Of a stretch of 64,000 nucleotides of DNA, positions 22,726 to 33,322 are shown in pieces (position 1 is the first letter of the stretch; each line of letters begins with the position of its first letter). The notes under the pieces were generated by a model. That model was not told the origin of the DNA. It did no database searches and was given only the letters and a program-made list of their open reading frames with translations. The position numbers and the translations under genes are program-made. This DNA is from Deltaproteobacteria bacterium (GTDB taxonomy: Bacteria; Myxococcota_A; Polyangia; Haliangiales; Haliangiaceae), in contig JANXOM010000174.1 of assembly GCA_025353585.1 (NCBI GenBank), positions 1-64,000 on the forward strand. Direction: 5' to 3'.

Positions 22726-24309
22726 TCACCTGCGCGTGAGCGGGCGAGTGGCGTCTTGCGTCCACGCGCCCCACGTCGTGGTCGCCAGGAGCGCGCGGGC
22801 GCGCGCGCGCAAGCCAGCATCGAGCTGGTGACGCACCGCCAAATCGTACGCGCGCGAAAATTCGCCGGCCGTCGCGAACCGGCCGGCGGGCTCCTTCGCG
22901 AGCGCGATCGCGAGGACGGCGTCGATGTCCTCGTCGAGGTCGGCGAGCTCCCCTGGCCGGCGCGGCATCTTGAGCGCGGTCTCGAGCAGCATGCCGGGGA
23001 TCGCATCGGGCGGCACGGCCGGGGCCCCGGTGACGACGCGATAGACGACGAGCGCCAGGCTGTAGAGGTCCGCGCGGTGGTCGACCGGCTTGCCGAGGGC
23101 TTGTTCGGGGGCCATGTATGACGGCGTCCCGATGAGCTGGTCGTGCGTGAGCGTCCCGCTCCCGTCGGTCAACTTCGAGGCGCCGAAATCCAGGATCTTC
23201 CAGGTGGCGCCGGCGGCAAAGATGTTCGCTGGCTTGAGATCGCGGTGGACCACGCCGGCGCCGTGGGCCGCATCGAGGCCCGCCGCGATCTGGGCCACGA
23301 GCTCCACCGCCTCGACCGGCGACCACCGCGGCCGGCTGGCGAGCAACGTCGCGAGGTCGCTCCCCTCGAGGAGCTCCATCACGAAGTACGGGTCTTCGGC
23401 GTCTATCGGCGAGAGGTCGAGGAGGCGCACGATGTTCTCGGCGCGGAGCTTGGAGACGACCTCGACCTCGCGCTGGAACCGGCGTGCGATGGCGGGGTCG
23501 TGGAGGTGGTCCCGCCCGATCACCTTGAGCGCACACGGCTCCCCCGCCTCGTTCGTCGCCGCGTAGACCTCGCCCATCGCGCCACGCCCGAGCACATGCG
23601 CGAGCCGATAGGGGCCGAGCTGACGGCCATGCAAGCGCCCCTGCCCGAGCTTGGCATCACGGGCCTGGGCGCGCGCCTCTCGCACCTGCGCGTCCCGGAC
23701 CGCGAGCGAGCGCTGCGCGTTTGCGTTCGCTTCGATCACGCGCACGAGCGTGCGGTGAGCGGCGAGGCCGCTGAGGGCCGCGAGCAGGCACATCGCCTGG
23801 ATCAGGGCGAGCAGCCCGAGCTGGTTTGCGGCCGTCAGCTCGAGCGTCGGCCCCACCAGCGGGTGCAGTGGCCACCATCCGCGCACCTGCCCGACGACGA
23901 TGGTGGCGTGCGCGAACAGCGCTACCAGCCCCCCGCCCGTCATGTTCTGTCGACCAGCCCCGCTCGTGTAGGCGTAGGCAGAGAGGGGCATGAGCAACGT
24001 CGCGGCGGACAGAGGCCCCCAGTACAGGAGACCCGTGGTGTTCGCGAGGATGACCGCGCACATCACCCCGTACCAGAGCGGGCGCGTGGCGACTCGGCCA
24101 GCGGTCGTTCTCCCGAGCGCGAGCGCACCCGTCGCCGCCAACGCCAACGCGATGAGGTGCACGTACTTGACGGTGGGATCGCCTCGCGTCCAGAGCGCTA
24201 GCCCCGCGGCGACCGCGCAGACCGCGACCAGCACGAACATCGAGCGCCGCATCCGCGTTCGCTCGAATTCGGCGAGGACCGAGGTGCCCGAATCGCCGCC
24301 GAGGGTCAC
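22726..24309 (-). CDS. Membrane-bound Ser/Thr protein kinase with N-terminal multi-TM sensor
   Basis: 527 aa from GTG 24309 (ATG 24252 is an alternative). Residues 20-200 contain about six hydrophobic helices (for example MFVLVAVCAVAAGLAL and LVALFAHATIVVG), followed by a short coiled coil. The kinase domain begins near 233: LGRGAMGEVY (P-loop), ALKVIG (Lys), VVHRDLKPANI (catalytic D357), ILDFGAS, and TPSYMAPEQ. All catalytic motifs are present, so it should be active, with the membrane module as sensor. It is encoded 46 bp after an FHA-domain sigma54 activator. FHA domains bind phosphothreonine, so the activator is a natural substrate or partner. Confidence 0.9.
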   Translation of the reverse strand: MTLGGDSGTSVLAEFERTRMRRSMFVLVAVCAVAAGLALWTRGDPTVKYVHLIALALAATGALALGRTTAGRVATRPLWYGVMCAVILANTTGLLYWGPLSAATLLMPLSAYAYTSGAGRQNMTGGGLVALFAHATIVVGQVRGWWPLHPLVGPTLELTAANQLGLLALIQAMCLLAALSGLAAHRTLVRVIEANANAQRSLAVRDAQVREARAQARDAKLGQGRLHGRQLGPYRLAHVLGRGAMGEVYAATNEAGEPCALKVIGRDHLHDPAIARRFQREVEVVSKLRAENIVRLLDLSPIDAEDPYFVMELLEGSDLATLLASRPRWSPVEAVELVAQIAAGLDAAHGAGVVHRDLKPANIFAAGATWKILDFGASKLTDGSGTLTHDQLIGTPSYMAPEQALGKPVDHRADLYSLALVVYRVVTGAPAVPPDAIPGMLLETALKMPRRPGELADLDEDIDAVLAIALAKEPAGRFATAGEFSRAYDLAVRHQLDAGLRARARALLATTTWGAWTQDATRPLTRR

Positions 24310-24311
24310 GC

Positions 24312-24326
24312 ATCAGCTTCGCTGAT
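24312..24326 (-). promoter_or_regulatory. Hairpin just before the kinase start codon (ATCAGC-N3-GCTGAT)
   Basis: A perfect 6-bp stem with a 3-base loop ends two bases upstream of the GTG at 24309 on the minus strand, where a ribosome site should be, and no Shine-Dalgarno sequence is visible. It might restrict translation of the kinase, or indicate that the true start is the ATG at 24252. Confidence 0.3.
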
Positions 24327-24355
24327 CGGGGGGGACAGCACAACGCCGCTACGGG

Positions 24356-26017
<1,662 letters not shown>

Positions 26018-26045
26018 GGTAACACGACACCCACGCCGGTCCCCG

Positions 26046-26873
26046 TCAGAGCTCGATCGCGATGGCGGTCTGCGGGTTGGCGAGTCCATTCGGCGCGAGA
26101 TAGGTCTGGGCGGCGACCTCGAGCATCGCGGGCGGGTCGACCGTCGCGAGGCAAATGTCGAGGATGTTGTCCCCGTCCCGTTCTTCGGCAAAGCTGACCC
26201 CGAGGGTCGGCAAGCTCGAGCCTGCGGCGTCACGCACGACGATGGCGGACAACGGATCGGCGGGCGGCGTCGTGACGCGCAAGTCTCCGGACCAGGTCGC
26301 GCGGACGACCTCGAGCGTCGTCGCCGGACATCCTTGCGGCGCGCCGACCTCCGAGTCCTTGGCTGTCGTCGCGTAGGCTTGCACGAGGCGAATCGAATGG
26401 GCGACCCCGATCACCTCGTCCACGCGCGCGCCGGTCAGGGATCCTCCGCTCTTCACACGCAGCGGCCCCACCACCGTGACGGCCGCGATGGTGACCTCCG
26501 GCCGCGGCACGAAGTCACCAACGAGCATGATCGTGTTGTCCTCATCCGTCTCGACGGCGGGCGCGAGCGTCACGCAGCGCGGCCCGGTGGTGACGCCACG
26601 GTCGTCGGTCACCGTGAAGTCACCGGGCACGAGGGTCGTCTCGTCGAGTTGCTGCGAGACGACCAGCAGCACCCGCTCGGCCTGTGCGACCGGGACATCG
26701 GGGCAGGATGGGGGCGCGGGTTGATTGACCGCGGCGAGATACGCCGATAGCAAGCCCGGCGCGCCGCGGTCCGCCGCTCCTGCTCCGTCGAACGGGATCC
26801 TCTCGTCGAAGCCGAGGCGGCACGCGGTTCCGATGATCAGCGCGAGGGCGCTCAGCAGGGGTTCAGGTCTCAT
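26046..26873 (-). CDS. Hypothetical lipoprotein following the sulfatase
   Basis: 275 aa from ATG 26873, with GGAG well placed upstream. The signal MRPEPLLSALALIIGTAC ends in a Cys at residue 18. The mature part is beta-rich with repeated strand patterns (VLLVVSQQL, DFTVTDDRGVTTGPRC, VTIAAVTVVGPLRV, LRVTTPPADPLSAIVV) and looks like one or two Ig-like domains. No family is recognised. It starts 22 bp after the sulfatase stop, so it is co-transcribed and probably acts at the cell surface with that enzyme. Confidence 0.65.
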   Translation of the reverse strand: MRPEPLLSALALIIGTACRLGFDERIPFDGAGAADRGAPGLLSAYLAAVNQPAPPSCPDVPVAQAERVLLVVSQQLDETTLVPGDFTVTDDRGVTTGPRCVTLAPAVETDEDNTIMLVGDFVPRPEVTIAAVTVVGPLRVKSGGSLTGARVDEVIGVAHSIRLVQAYATTAKDSEVGAPQGCPATTLEVVRATWSGDLRVTTPPADPLSAIVVRDAAGSSLPTLGVSFAEERDGDNILDICLATVDPPAMLEVAAQTYLAPNGLANPQTAIAIEL

Positions 26874-26895
26874 GGTGCTCCTGGGTCACCGCGGG

Positions 26896-28761
26896 CTACC
26901 AGGTGATCTGGTCGAACGCCACGACGCCGATCAGGTTGGAGGGGGCGACCCGGTTGACGAAGGTGCGATACGCGTCGACCATGTTCTTGCGCACGGCCTC
27001 GAGCTCGGAGGTCATCGGCTTCCGGAGCTCGTTCGTGACCAGCGCGCGCTGCTGAGCGCGCGCCGCGTTGCTGGCGGTCGACGGGGCGAGGTTGGTCATT
27101 TCCTCGCTGTCGGTGAAGTACTGTTCTTCGACGGGCGCCGGCACCGGCGCGGCGGGGTCGGTCCAGCTCGTGTACGAGACATACACTCCCTGCGCGGTCC
27201 GTGACGCGATGACATGGAACGGCACATCGGTCGGCCCGAGCGGCTCGTCGTAGGTGTGCAACAGGACCGAGCGCCCCGGGGCGCTCGGGGTGCGCAACAT
27301 CGCGTACAGGTCTGCGCGTCCGCCGTAGAGCGTGGCGTAGGTCGGATCGCTCCGCCACTGGGTGCTGCCCTGATGAAACAGCGTGCCGAGCATCGGCAAC
27401 ACGTCAACGCTCGATGTCAGCTGGGTGCGTAGCCCGGGTCCCGACGTGTATTCGCCGCGCGGGTCGTACACGAACAACGGGATCTGCGTGCTCTCGCGGT
27501 ACCCCGAGAACCCCTTGCCGATGAAGCCGTGCGAGCCGGCGTATTCACCGTGGTCGGACGTGAACACGACGACGGCATCCGTCTGGGCGGCGATCGCGAG
27601 CACCCGTGCGATCTGCGCGTCGACCTTGGTCAGCAGGGATACGTAGTAATCGAGCGCGCGCGCCCAGTACGCGAAGGGCGCGATCGTGTAGGTCGTCGGC
27701 GCGTTGGGGACGGCAAGCGGCGGATCGACCGGCGCGACCGTGAAGGCCTGATCCCCGCGCGCGGTGCTGATCGCCCCATCGATGACGTCGTTGAGCCGCG
27801 CCGTATCGCCGGCGACCGAGGCCTGACCAGCGAACCCACGCGCTTGCCAGTTCGAGGCCTCCGCCGCATAGACCTCGGGTAGCGCGCCGATGTCGAACGG
27901 TACGTACTCGGTGCCCGAGCCACCCTCCTGCGTCGTCCGCGTCGGGTTGTCATAGGGGCCGTCCCAGAAGAACTGGGCATCGTGCGGGTTGATCAGCGAT
28001 ACCACCGCGAACCAGGGCGCGCTCAGGCCCGGGCGCGTCGTCTCGCTCCAGCTCACGAATCCGTCGACGATCGTCGGATCGGCCTGGTCACCTGACCACG
28101 GCATCGCGCCCGCCGGATCCGGATAGCACCCGCCGTCAAATCCATAGGGGTCGAGATACGCGGCGCCGGTGAGCGTCGCGGGATGGGTTTGCGTCGCACC
28201 CTGCGCGTCGAGGTCAGCGATCGTCGACGGGAATGATAGGTGCCACTTGCCGAAGTACCAGCTGCTGTAACCCGCTTCGCGGGCGAGCTTTCCGAGCGTC
28301 GGGTACGCCGTCGGCAACTGCGGTCCGAGCCCTCCACCACCCGTGTTGCCGAACGGAGCGAGCGTCGTGAGCTGGAAGTGCTGGTGCGCGTACAAGCCCG
28401 TCATCAGCGAGGCGCGAGAGGGTGTGCAGGCGGTCGCCGCTGTGTGGTGCGCTTGAAACGAAACGCTCTGCGACCACGCGCTCCAGAGGTTCGGGAGGTA
28501 CGTCTGCGCGAACACCTGCCAGGTCATCGACGGCACCGGGAAGTGCTGCGGGAATCGCATCTCGTCGACCATCACCATCAGCACGTTCGCCTTCCGCGGC
28601 GCCGCCGAGCCGCTCCCGAGCGCGTCGGTCGGCGCGACGAGCCCGTTCGCGGACGCGTCACTGTCGCCACGGCCTCCACCGCCGCCGCACGCGGCGCCGA
28701 GCGCCGCCCCGCCGATCAACGCGCCGGTGGCCTTGAGAAACTGCCTCCGCTTCAGCGTCAT
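26896..28761 (-). CDS. Tat-exported sulfatase
   Basis: 621 aa from ATG 28761. The N-terminus has a twin-arginine motif (RRQFLKATG) and ends GAALGAAC, so it is possibly a Tat-exported lipoprotein. The sulfatase core has VLMVMVDEMRFPQ (metal-binding Asp), CTPSRASLMTGLYAH with C112 as the formylglycine Cys of the C-x-P-S-R motif, GKWHLSFP, and FTSDHGEYAGSHG. It should hydrolyse sulfate esters in the envelope or outside; the substrate is unknown, and maturation needs a formylglycine-generating enzyme not seen here. The start overlaps the stop of a 26-codon leader ORF (ATGA), implying coupled translation. Confidence 0.88.
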   Translation of the reverse strand: MTLKRRQFLKATGALIGGAALGAACGGGGGRGDSDASANGLVAPTDALGSGSAAPRKANVLMVMVDEMRFPQHFPVPSMTWQVFAQTYLPNLWSAWSQSVSFQAHHTAATACTPSRASLMTGLYAHQHFQLTTLAPFGNTGGGGLGPQLPTAYPTLGKLAREAGYSSWYFGKWHLSFPSTIADLDAQGATQTHPATLTGAAYLDPYGFDGGCYPDPAGAMPWSGDQADPTIVDGFVSWSETTRPGLSAPWFAVVSLINPHDAQFFWDGPYDNPTRTTQEGGSGTEYVPFDIGALPEVYAAEASNWQARGFAGQASVAGDTARLNDVIDGAISTARGDQAFTVAPVDPPLAVPNAPTTYTIAPFAYWARALDYYVSLLTKVDAQIARVLAIAAQTDAVVVFTSDHGEYAGSHGFIGKGFSGYRESTQIPLFVYDPRGEYTSGPGLRTQLTSSVDVLPMLGTLFHQGSTQWRSDPTYATLYGGRADLYAMLRTPSAPGRSVLLHTYDEPLGPTDVPFHVIASRTAQGVYVSYTSWTDPAAPVPAPVEEQYFTDSEEMTNLAPSTASNAARAQQRALVTNELRKPMTSELEAVRKNMVDAYRTFVNRVAPSNLIGVVAFDQITW

Positions 28762-28838
28762 GACGACGGCCCCGCGGAGCGCGCGCCGCTGCCGGTCACG
28801 CCGGCCCGGGGTCGAGTGCTGATATGGGTCTGGCTCAT
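28758..28838 (-). CDS. Small leader ORF (26 aa) coupled to the sulfatase
   Basis: ATG 28838 follows a full AAGGAGG ribosome site (28845-28851) with a six-base spacing, the best in this region. It encodes MSQTHISTRPRAGVTGSGAR plus six residues and stops at 28758, so TGA overlaps the sulfatase ATG by four bases. The sulfatase itself has no good ribosome site. The peptide is Ser/Thr/Arg-rich, with no hydrophobic segment or known motif. Most likely it is a translated leader that delivers ribosomes to the sulfatase start. Confidence 0.5.
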   Translation of the reverse strand: MSQTHISTRPRAGVTGSGARSAGPSS

Positions 28839-28864
28839 TCGAATCCTCCTTCCGTCGCTCCTTT

Positions 28865-28880
28865 ACAAGTTCGTGGCCAA
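28865..28880 (-). promoter_or_regulatory. Sigma54-like promoter upstream of the sulfatase operon
   Basis: On the minus strand the sequence is TGGCCAC-GAAC-TTGTA. The -24 TGGC and the TTG of the -12 box have the correct spacing, but the -12 GC is GT. The predicted start site would be only a few bases before the leader ORF's ribosome site, which is tight. It is supported mainly by context: a sigma54 activator gene in the same operon and an upstream inverted repeat. Confidence 0.35.
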
Positions 28881-28957
28881 CGCACCGAGCGCGCTTCCCG
28901 GCAGGAGGAGGCCTCCGCGCGCGCGCCTCCGCACACGCGCCTCGCGCAAACCATTCA

Positions 28958-28984
28958 CTTCGAGCGAGGTGCGTTTGCTCGAAG
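28958..28984. promoter_or_regulatory. Enhancer-like inverted repeat (CTTCGAGC-N11-GCTCGAAG)
   Basis: Perfect 8-base arms with an 11-base spacer lie in the gap between tyrA and the sulfatase operon. The centre is about 117 bp upstream of the predicted sigma54 start, the usual place for an activator binding site. A nested pair GCAAAC/GTTTGC overlaps it. It is the strongest candidate target for the FHA-sigma54 activator encoded in the operon. Confidence 0.45.
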
Positions 28985-29032
28985 CCAAGCCGGACCGTTA
29001 CCCCGCCTCGGGACGGCGGTGCGGGGGGCGCG

Positions 29033-30163
29033 CTATCTCGTCTCGCGCCCGGCCAGGTACGACTTGCCGCGGCCCATGAGCGCCCGGAAGCCCTCGACGT
29101 CGTTCGCACGGACCACGGAGCGCAGCCGCTCGACCGCGTAGAGGAGCGCCGAGAGCGACTCGGTGCCGTAGTCGTTCAGCGTCTGGATCTCGAAGTAGAG
29201 ATCCGGGTTCTCCGCCGCCACCCGCGCCGCCACGCCGAGCTGCGCGTCGAACGTCGTCGAGGACAGCGTCGCCAGCCGGGGCGCCGCCTCGCCGCTGTCT
29301 GCGAGCGCCGTGAAGAACGCGATGTTGAGCGCGTGCGAGAGCCCCAGCACGTACGCGATCAGCCGGTCGTGGCTCTCGAGGTCCATCTCGACCAGCGTCG
29401 CCATCGTCGGCTCGAAGAGCGCGCGCGCGGCGGCTGTCGCGGCCGGCGAGCCGAGGTCCACGAAGATCACGTGGCGCCCCGAGAGTAGCTCCGTGTCCGG
29501 ACCGAACATCGGGTGCACGCTGCAGACGCGCGCGCCGGCGTCGCGCAGCGCGTGCAGCCCGCGCCGGAGCGGGCTCTTGAGCGAGCCGACATCGAACACG
29601 ATCCCCTTCGGCACGCGCGTCGCGAGCTCCTCGAGGATCGCCGCCGTCACCGGCATCGGCGCGGCGACCACGACCAGCTCGTGATCCAGCACGCCGTCCA
29701 CCTCGGCCGCCCGCCAGTCCGCGTAGCTGCGGGCGCCGTCGGCCACGGCCGCCGGGTCCGCGACCTCGACGTCGTAGCCCTGCGCGGACAGGTACCGCAC
29801 GAACCAGCGCCCCATGTGCCCTGCGCCGCCGATCACCAGCGCGCGCCGGCCGCCGCCCTCGCCCCGCGCCGCGACCGTGTCCTTCTCCTGCACCGTCAGC
29901 GAGCCGCGGATGAGCGTCAGGATCAGCTCCTCGCCGAGCGCCGGCGTGAGCCCGTGCTGGTGGGCCGCGGCCCGCGCGCGCTCGACCACGTCGCGCTCCT
30001 GGCGGTAGTCCCGCGTCGCGATGCCCGCCTCGCGCTTGATCTGCCCGATCTTCTTCGCCGTCACCTGCCGCCGCGCCACCAGCGCCAAGATCTCCTTGTC
30101 GATCGCACCGAGCTCGGTGCGCAGCGAATCGAGGCGGGCGCGGGCGTCGTCGGCGGGGGACAT
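29033..30163 (-). CDS. tyrA: Bifunctional chorismate mutase / prephenate dehydrogenase
   Basis: 376 aa. Residues 1-95 are an AroQ-type chorismate mutase ([43 protein letters not shown]). From about 105 the dehydrogenase starts with an NAD motif [18 protein letters not shown], then [24 protein letters not shown] (active-site region) and [12 protein letters not shown]. Together these convert chorismate to prephenate and then to 4-hydroxyphenylpyruvate for tyrosine synthesis in the cytosol. This resembles the T-protein of enteric bacteria. A heme-oxygenase-like gene lies 25 bp upstream on the same strand. Confidence 0.92.
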   Translation of the reverse strand: MSPADDARARLDSLRTELGAIDKEILALVARRQVTAKKIGQIKREAGIATRDYRQERDVVERARAAAHQHGLTPALGEELILTLIRGSLTVQEKDTVAARGEGGGRRALVIGGAGHMGRWFVRYLSAQGYDVEVADPAAVADGARSYADWRAAEVDGVLDHELVVVAAPMPVTAAILEELATRVPKGIVFDVGSLKSPLRRGLHALRDAGARVCSVHPMFGPDTELLSGRHVIFVDLGSPAATAAARALFEPTMATLVEMDLESHDRLIAYVLGLSHALNIAFFTALADSGEAAPRLATLSSTTFDAQLGVAARVAAENPDLYFEIQTLNDYGTESLSALLYAVERLRSVVRANDVEGFRALMGRGKSYLAGRETR

Positions 30164-30188
30164 CCGCCGGACAGTAGTCGATCCGAGG

Positions 30189-30809
30189 TCAGCTCGCGGC
30201 GCGCTGCCGGCGCGGTTCGACGTCGTGCCCGGCCCAGCGGCGAAGGCAGCGATAGCCCTCGTCCGCCGCCCCGACGATGCGGTCCGCGATCGCGTACGAC
30301 GGCGCCGCGACCACGTCGAGCAGCTCGCCCAGCTCTTTCCACCTCAGCCCCGTCACGCCGTCGTAGCTGCCGAGGAACGTGCTCGCGCTCGCGGCCGACG
30401 CCGGAAGGCACGCCGAGAGGTGGCGGCGCAGGACGCCGTACACGAGCGTCTGGCGCTCCATCACGTACATCCAGCCGAGCGCCTCGGCCGCGCCGCGAAA
30501 CTGCGGGACCGTCAGGCACATCGGCATCTCGGCGAGCGCAGCCGGACGCAGCCCGAGCGCGAGCAGGTCGGTGACGATGTGCTTCGCCGTCGACCGCACG
30601 CGCAGGTCGATCATCCGCGCGAGCCCCGGCGTCGTCTCGAGCGCACACTCGAGCGGGGCGGCGAACCCGTAGATGCGCGTCAGGTAGAGCAGGTAGTGCG
30701 CCGGCTGGGGCTCGGCGTCGAACAGCGGATCGATGTCGGCGTCGGTCGCGGCCTGATGCGCGCGCATGTCCTCGTCGAGGCGACGAAGCATGTCGGGGCC
30801 GGCATCCAT
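30189..30809 (-). CDS. Heme-oxygenase-like protein with altered distal-helix glycines
   Basis: 206 aa. Heme oxygenase features are [70 protein letters not shown] and a C-terminal LRRW. In active bacterial enzymes the last segment reads LYVLEGSTLGG; here GS is RQ and GG is VY, removing glycines that sit over the haem. H18 in [17 protein letters not shown] could be the proximal ligand. It may be an inactive or altered relative, or a tetrapyrrole-binding protein. No bacteriophytochrome gene is nearby. Confidence 0.6.
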   Translation of the reverse strand: MDAGPDMLRRLDEDMRAHQAATDADIDPLFDAEPQPAHYLLYLTRIYGFAAPLECALETTPGLARMIDLRVRSTAKHIVTDLLALGLRPAALAEMPMCLTVPQFRGAAEALGWMYVMERQTLVYGVLRRHLSACLPASAASASTFLGSYDGVTGLRWKELGELLDVVAAPSYAIADRIVGAADEGYRCLRRWAGHDVEPRRQRAAS

Positions 30810-30943
30810 GCAGCCCTAAGTTGCAAGCCGTGTACGCGCGGCCTGCGCCGTCGTCGTCGCGATCTCGGACGCTTGCGGTGTCACCTTCGTGCCGACCTGC
30901 GCGCCCGCACCACGCCGGGCGGGTTCGCCCGCCGGAACAAGGC

Positions 30944-31975
30944 TCACCCCGCGAGCGGGCCGCGCGCGATGACGACCTTGGCGACCAGGTGCGCCTCGGT
31001 CGCGACGTCCTCGAAGCCGATCTCGGCGAGCATCGCGCCGAGATCGTCGCCCAGGTAGTCCATGTAGAACGGCTCGTGGAACTCGACCGGGAAGCCGCTG
31101 AGGACGTTCGCGAGCGTCGGGCTCTCCGACGGCTGCGCCGAGTCCTCGATCACCACGAGGCCACCCGGCTTCACGACACGTAACATCTCGCGCACGACGT
31201 TGCGGCGCGCGTTGCGCGGCAGCTCGTGGAACAGGTACGTGCTCGTCACGGCGTCGAACGTCGCGTCCGCGTACGGCAGCGCCTCCCCGTTGTCGACCGC
31301 GAGGGAGATCTCGGCGACGTCGCGCAACCGCTTGCGCGCGATCTTCACGTACGCGGGCGAGAGGTCCACGCCGTAGAGCCGCATCGCGGGGTGGGCGCGC
31401 GCGAGCTGATGGAGCGTGCGGCCGGTGCCGCAGCCGATGTCGAGCACCCGCACGCGGTCCGCGCCGCCGCGCTCGGCGACGAGCTTGCTGATCGGCGGGA
31501 TGATCTGGCGCCGCATGACGTCCGCGGTGCCGCGGAACAGGAGCTCGACGCCGACCTCGTAGACCTCGGCGGAGTGCTCGCTGAAGTAGCCGTCGGTCTG
31601 CCAGTGGAACGTGCGCCGGTAGTACGCGGGGTAGCGCTCGCGGTCGAGGCCGGCCGGGACGTCCTTGTAGTCGTTCGCGCGCTTGCGGCGCACCACGTTT
31701 GGCATGTCGCGGATCAGCCCCGGCAGCGCGCGCAGGTAGCGGCCCATCGGGATGTCGAACAGCATCGCGCGCGGGTACAGCCCCTCGTCCACGTTGGCAA
31801 GGTCGCGGCGGTGCAGCTCGACGCGGCGCTGCTGGATCTCGCGGAGCACCGCGAGGTCGATGACGGGCCGCTTCGTCCGCGTGACGAGGCGCGCGGTCTC
31901 GTCGAGCACGATCGCGGGGATGAGCAGCGACAGGTGCTGCGAGTGGTACGCGAGCTTGTCGAAACTGGTCAGCAT
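30944..31975 (-). CDS. Class I SAM-dependent methyltransferase
   Basis: 343 aa. The catalytic Rossmann domain (about 165-300) has VRVLDIGCGTGRTLHQLA (motif I), LYGVDLSPAYV (acidic end of strand 2), LPYADATFDAVTSTYLFHEL (motif II/post-II) and LRVVKPGGLVVIED. The first ~160 residues form an extra helical domain (HSQHLSLLIPAIVLDETARL). It is of the Methyltransf_11/UbiE-like group and the substrate is unknown. It lies seven bp downstream of the BNR-repeat protein gene, so the two may share a transcript. Confidence 0.82.
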   Translation of the reverse strand: MLTSFDKLAYHSQHLSLLIPAIVLDETARLVTRTKRPVIDLAVLREIQQRRVELHRRDLANVDEGLYPRAMLFDIPMGRYLRALPGLIRDMPNVVRRKRANDYKDVPAGLDRERYPAYYRRTFHWQTDGYFSEHSAEVYEVGVELLFRGTADVMRRQIIPPISKLVAERGGADRVRVLDIGCGTGRTLHQLARAHPAMRLYGVDLSPAYVKIARKRLRDVAEISLAVDNGEALPYADATFDAVTSTYLFHELPRNARRNVVREMLRVVKPGGLVVIEDSAQPSESPTLANVLSGFPVEFHEPFYMDYLGDDLGAMLAEIGFEDVATEAHLVAKVVIARGPLAG

Positions 31976-31981
31976 GGGTCC

Positions 31982-33313
31982 TTATGGATGCTTGCCACGT
32001 GCCGGGCGTCTCCACCAGGCCAGGCCCAGCACGAGCGCCGTGAGGAGGCCCCCGGTGGGCGCTTCGCCACCTGCGTCACAGCAGCCGCCCGACCGGGGGG
32101 GGTGAAGGATCGGCGCTTCGATCCCCGGGGGCTGGTCCTGCGCACCGCTGCAGTCGAGCGCCGTCGACGTGATGCCGAGCTGGGCCTTGAGGCCGCACCA
32201 GGTGTCGACCTGGCAGCTATCGTGCTGCGGCGTCCCGGCCGCACACGCGACCGGCTGTGTAATGTCCTCGTACCTGAGGACCGGCGTCCAGGTGACGCCG
32301 TCCGTCGTCTTCATGATCCCGGCGCCGTCGCTCGCCGGCCCCGCGGGCACCGAGTAGTTCTGCGTGCACGCCCACACCTCGTGCGCGCTGTTCTCGGCGA
32401 GGCAGTTGACGTGCGGCGCGCCCGCGAGGGCGGTCCACGTGACGCCGGCGTCGTGCGAGACGAACACGCCGCCGAGCACGGTGCCGAGGATCAGGTCGCC
32501 GTTCGCGCGCGCGACGAACGCGAACGCGCGATCGGAGATCGTGTAGAGCGGGGTCCAGTGGGCGCCGGCGTCGGCGCTGCGGTAGAGCCCGTGCTCCATC
32601 ATGCCGTTCGCCTGCGTGACGTGCGCGTAGACGATGTCGGGGTTCGTGCGGTCGATCGCCGCCACCTCGATCGCAGAGCTCGGCGAGGTCACGAGCCCGG
32701 TCGTGGAGATCGGCGTGTACGTGGCGCCGGCGTCGGTCGACTTGTAGAGCAGGAACGTCTTCGTGGTGTCGGGAGCGAAGCGGTAGCCGAACAGATACAC
32801 GCGCTGCACGTCGGACGGCGCGACGCGGATGCTCTGCCACCAGTCGTTTGGCTTGCCGTTCGGCGGCGAGACCCCCGAGCCGAACGTGACGCCATCGTCG
32901 GTAGACTTGTAGATCAGCGACGCGGCCGGCATCGACTGGCCGTAGTAGTAGGTGCCGTCGGGGCCGAGCTCGTCGGTCGACGCGAAGTCCGAGCCGGGCG
33001 CGAGCGGGCCGAACGTGCAGCCGTCGCGCGAAGCCTTGAGGCCGGAGAACGTGGTCGCGAACAGCGTGCCGGACGAGCCGTAGCCGTAGATCGGGTCGTA
33101 GAGACCGCCGTACCCGATCGCGTCCTCGCACATCCACTGCCACGTCGCGCCGCCATCGTGCGACGTGACGAGCCCGAACGTCATGCCCGCCACGATGTCC
33201 GTCTCGTGGCCCGTGCGGAAGTGGATCGTCGAGGTGGCCGCGAGGCGACCGTTCGCCGCGGCCGGCGCCACCACCGCGGCCACCGCCGCCAGCGCCAGGG
33301 CGAATCGGCTCAT
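31982..33313 (-). CDS. BNR/sortilin-like beta-propeller surface protein with MYXO-CTERM-like tail
   Basis: 443 aa. Signal peptide MSRFALALAAVAAVVAPAAAN. The body has repeated S-x-D-x-G-x-T-W motifs (SHDGGATWQW, STDDGVTFG, STDAGATYTP, SADAGAHWTP, SHDAGVTWTA, TTDGVTWTP), the Asp-box of BNR/sortilin propellers. The C-terminus is Cys-rich GGCCDAGGEAPTGG, a hydrophobic helix LLTALVLGLAWW and a basic RRPARGK, which matches the MYXO-CTERM sorting-tag layout. The protein is probably anchored or processed at the surface. A catalytic role is not evident. Confidence 0.8.
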   Translation of the reverse strand: MSRFALALAAVAAVVAPAAANGRLAATSTIHFRTGHETDIVAGMTFGLVTSHDGGATWQWMCEDAIGYGGLYDPIYGYGSSGTLFATTFSGLKASRDGCTFGPLAPGSDFASTDELGPDGTYYYGQSMPAASLIYKSTDDGVTFGSGVSPPNGKPNDWWQSIRVAPSDVQRVYLFGYRFAPDTTKTFLLYKSTDAGATYTPISTTGLVTSPSSAIEVAAIDRTNPDIVYAHVTQANGMMEHGLYRSADAGAHWTPLYTISDRAFAFVARANGDLILGTVLGGVFVSHDAGVTWTALAGAPHVNCLAENSAHEVWACTQNYSVPAGPASDGAGIMKTTDGVTWTPVLRYEDITQPVACAAGTPQHDSCQVDTWCGLKAQLGITSTALDCSGAQDQPPGIEAPILHPPRSGGCCDAGGEAPTGGLLTALVLGLAWWRRPARGKHP

Positions 33314-33322
33314 CGGAGAAGT

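Noticed and set aside
24312-24326. Hairpin as a transcription terminator between the activator and kinase genes
   Set aside because: It sits two bases before the kinase start, has a short 6-bp stem and no T-run on the minus strand.
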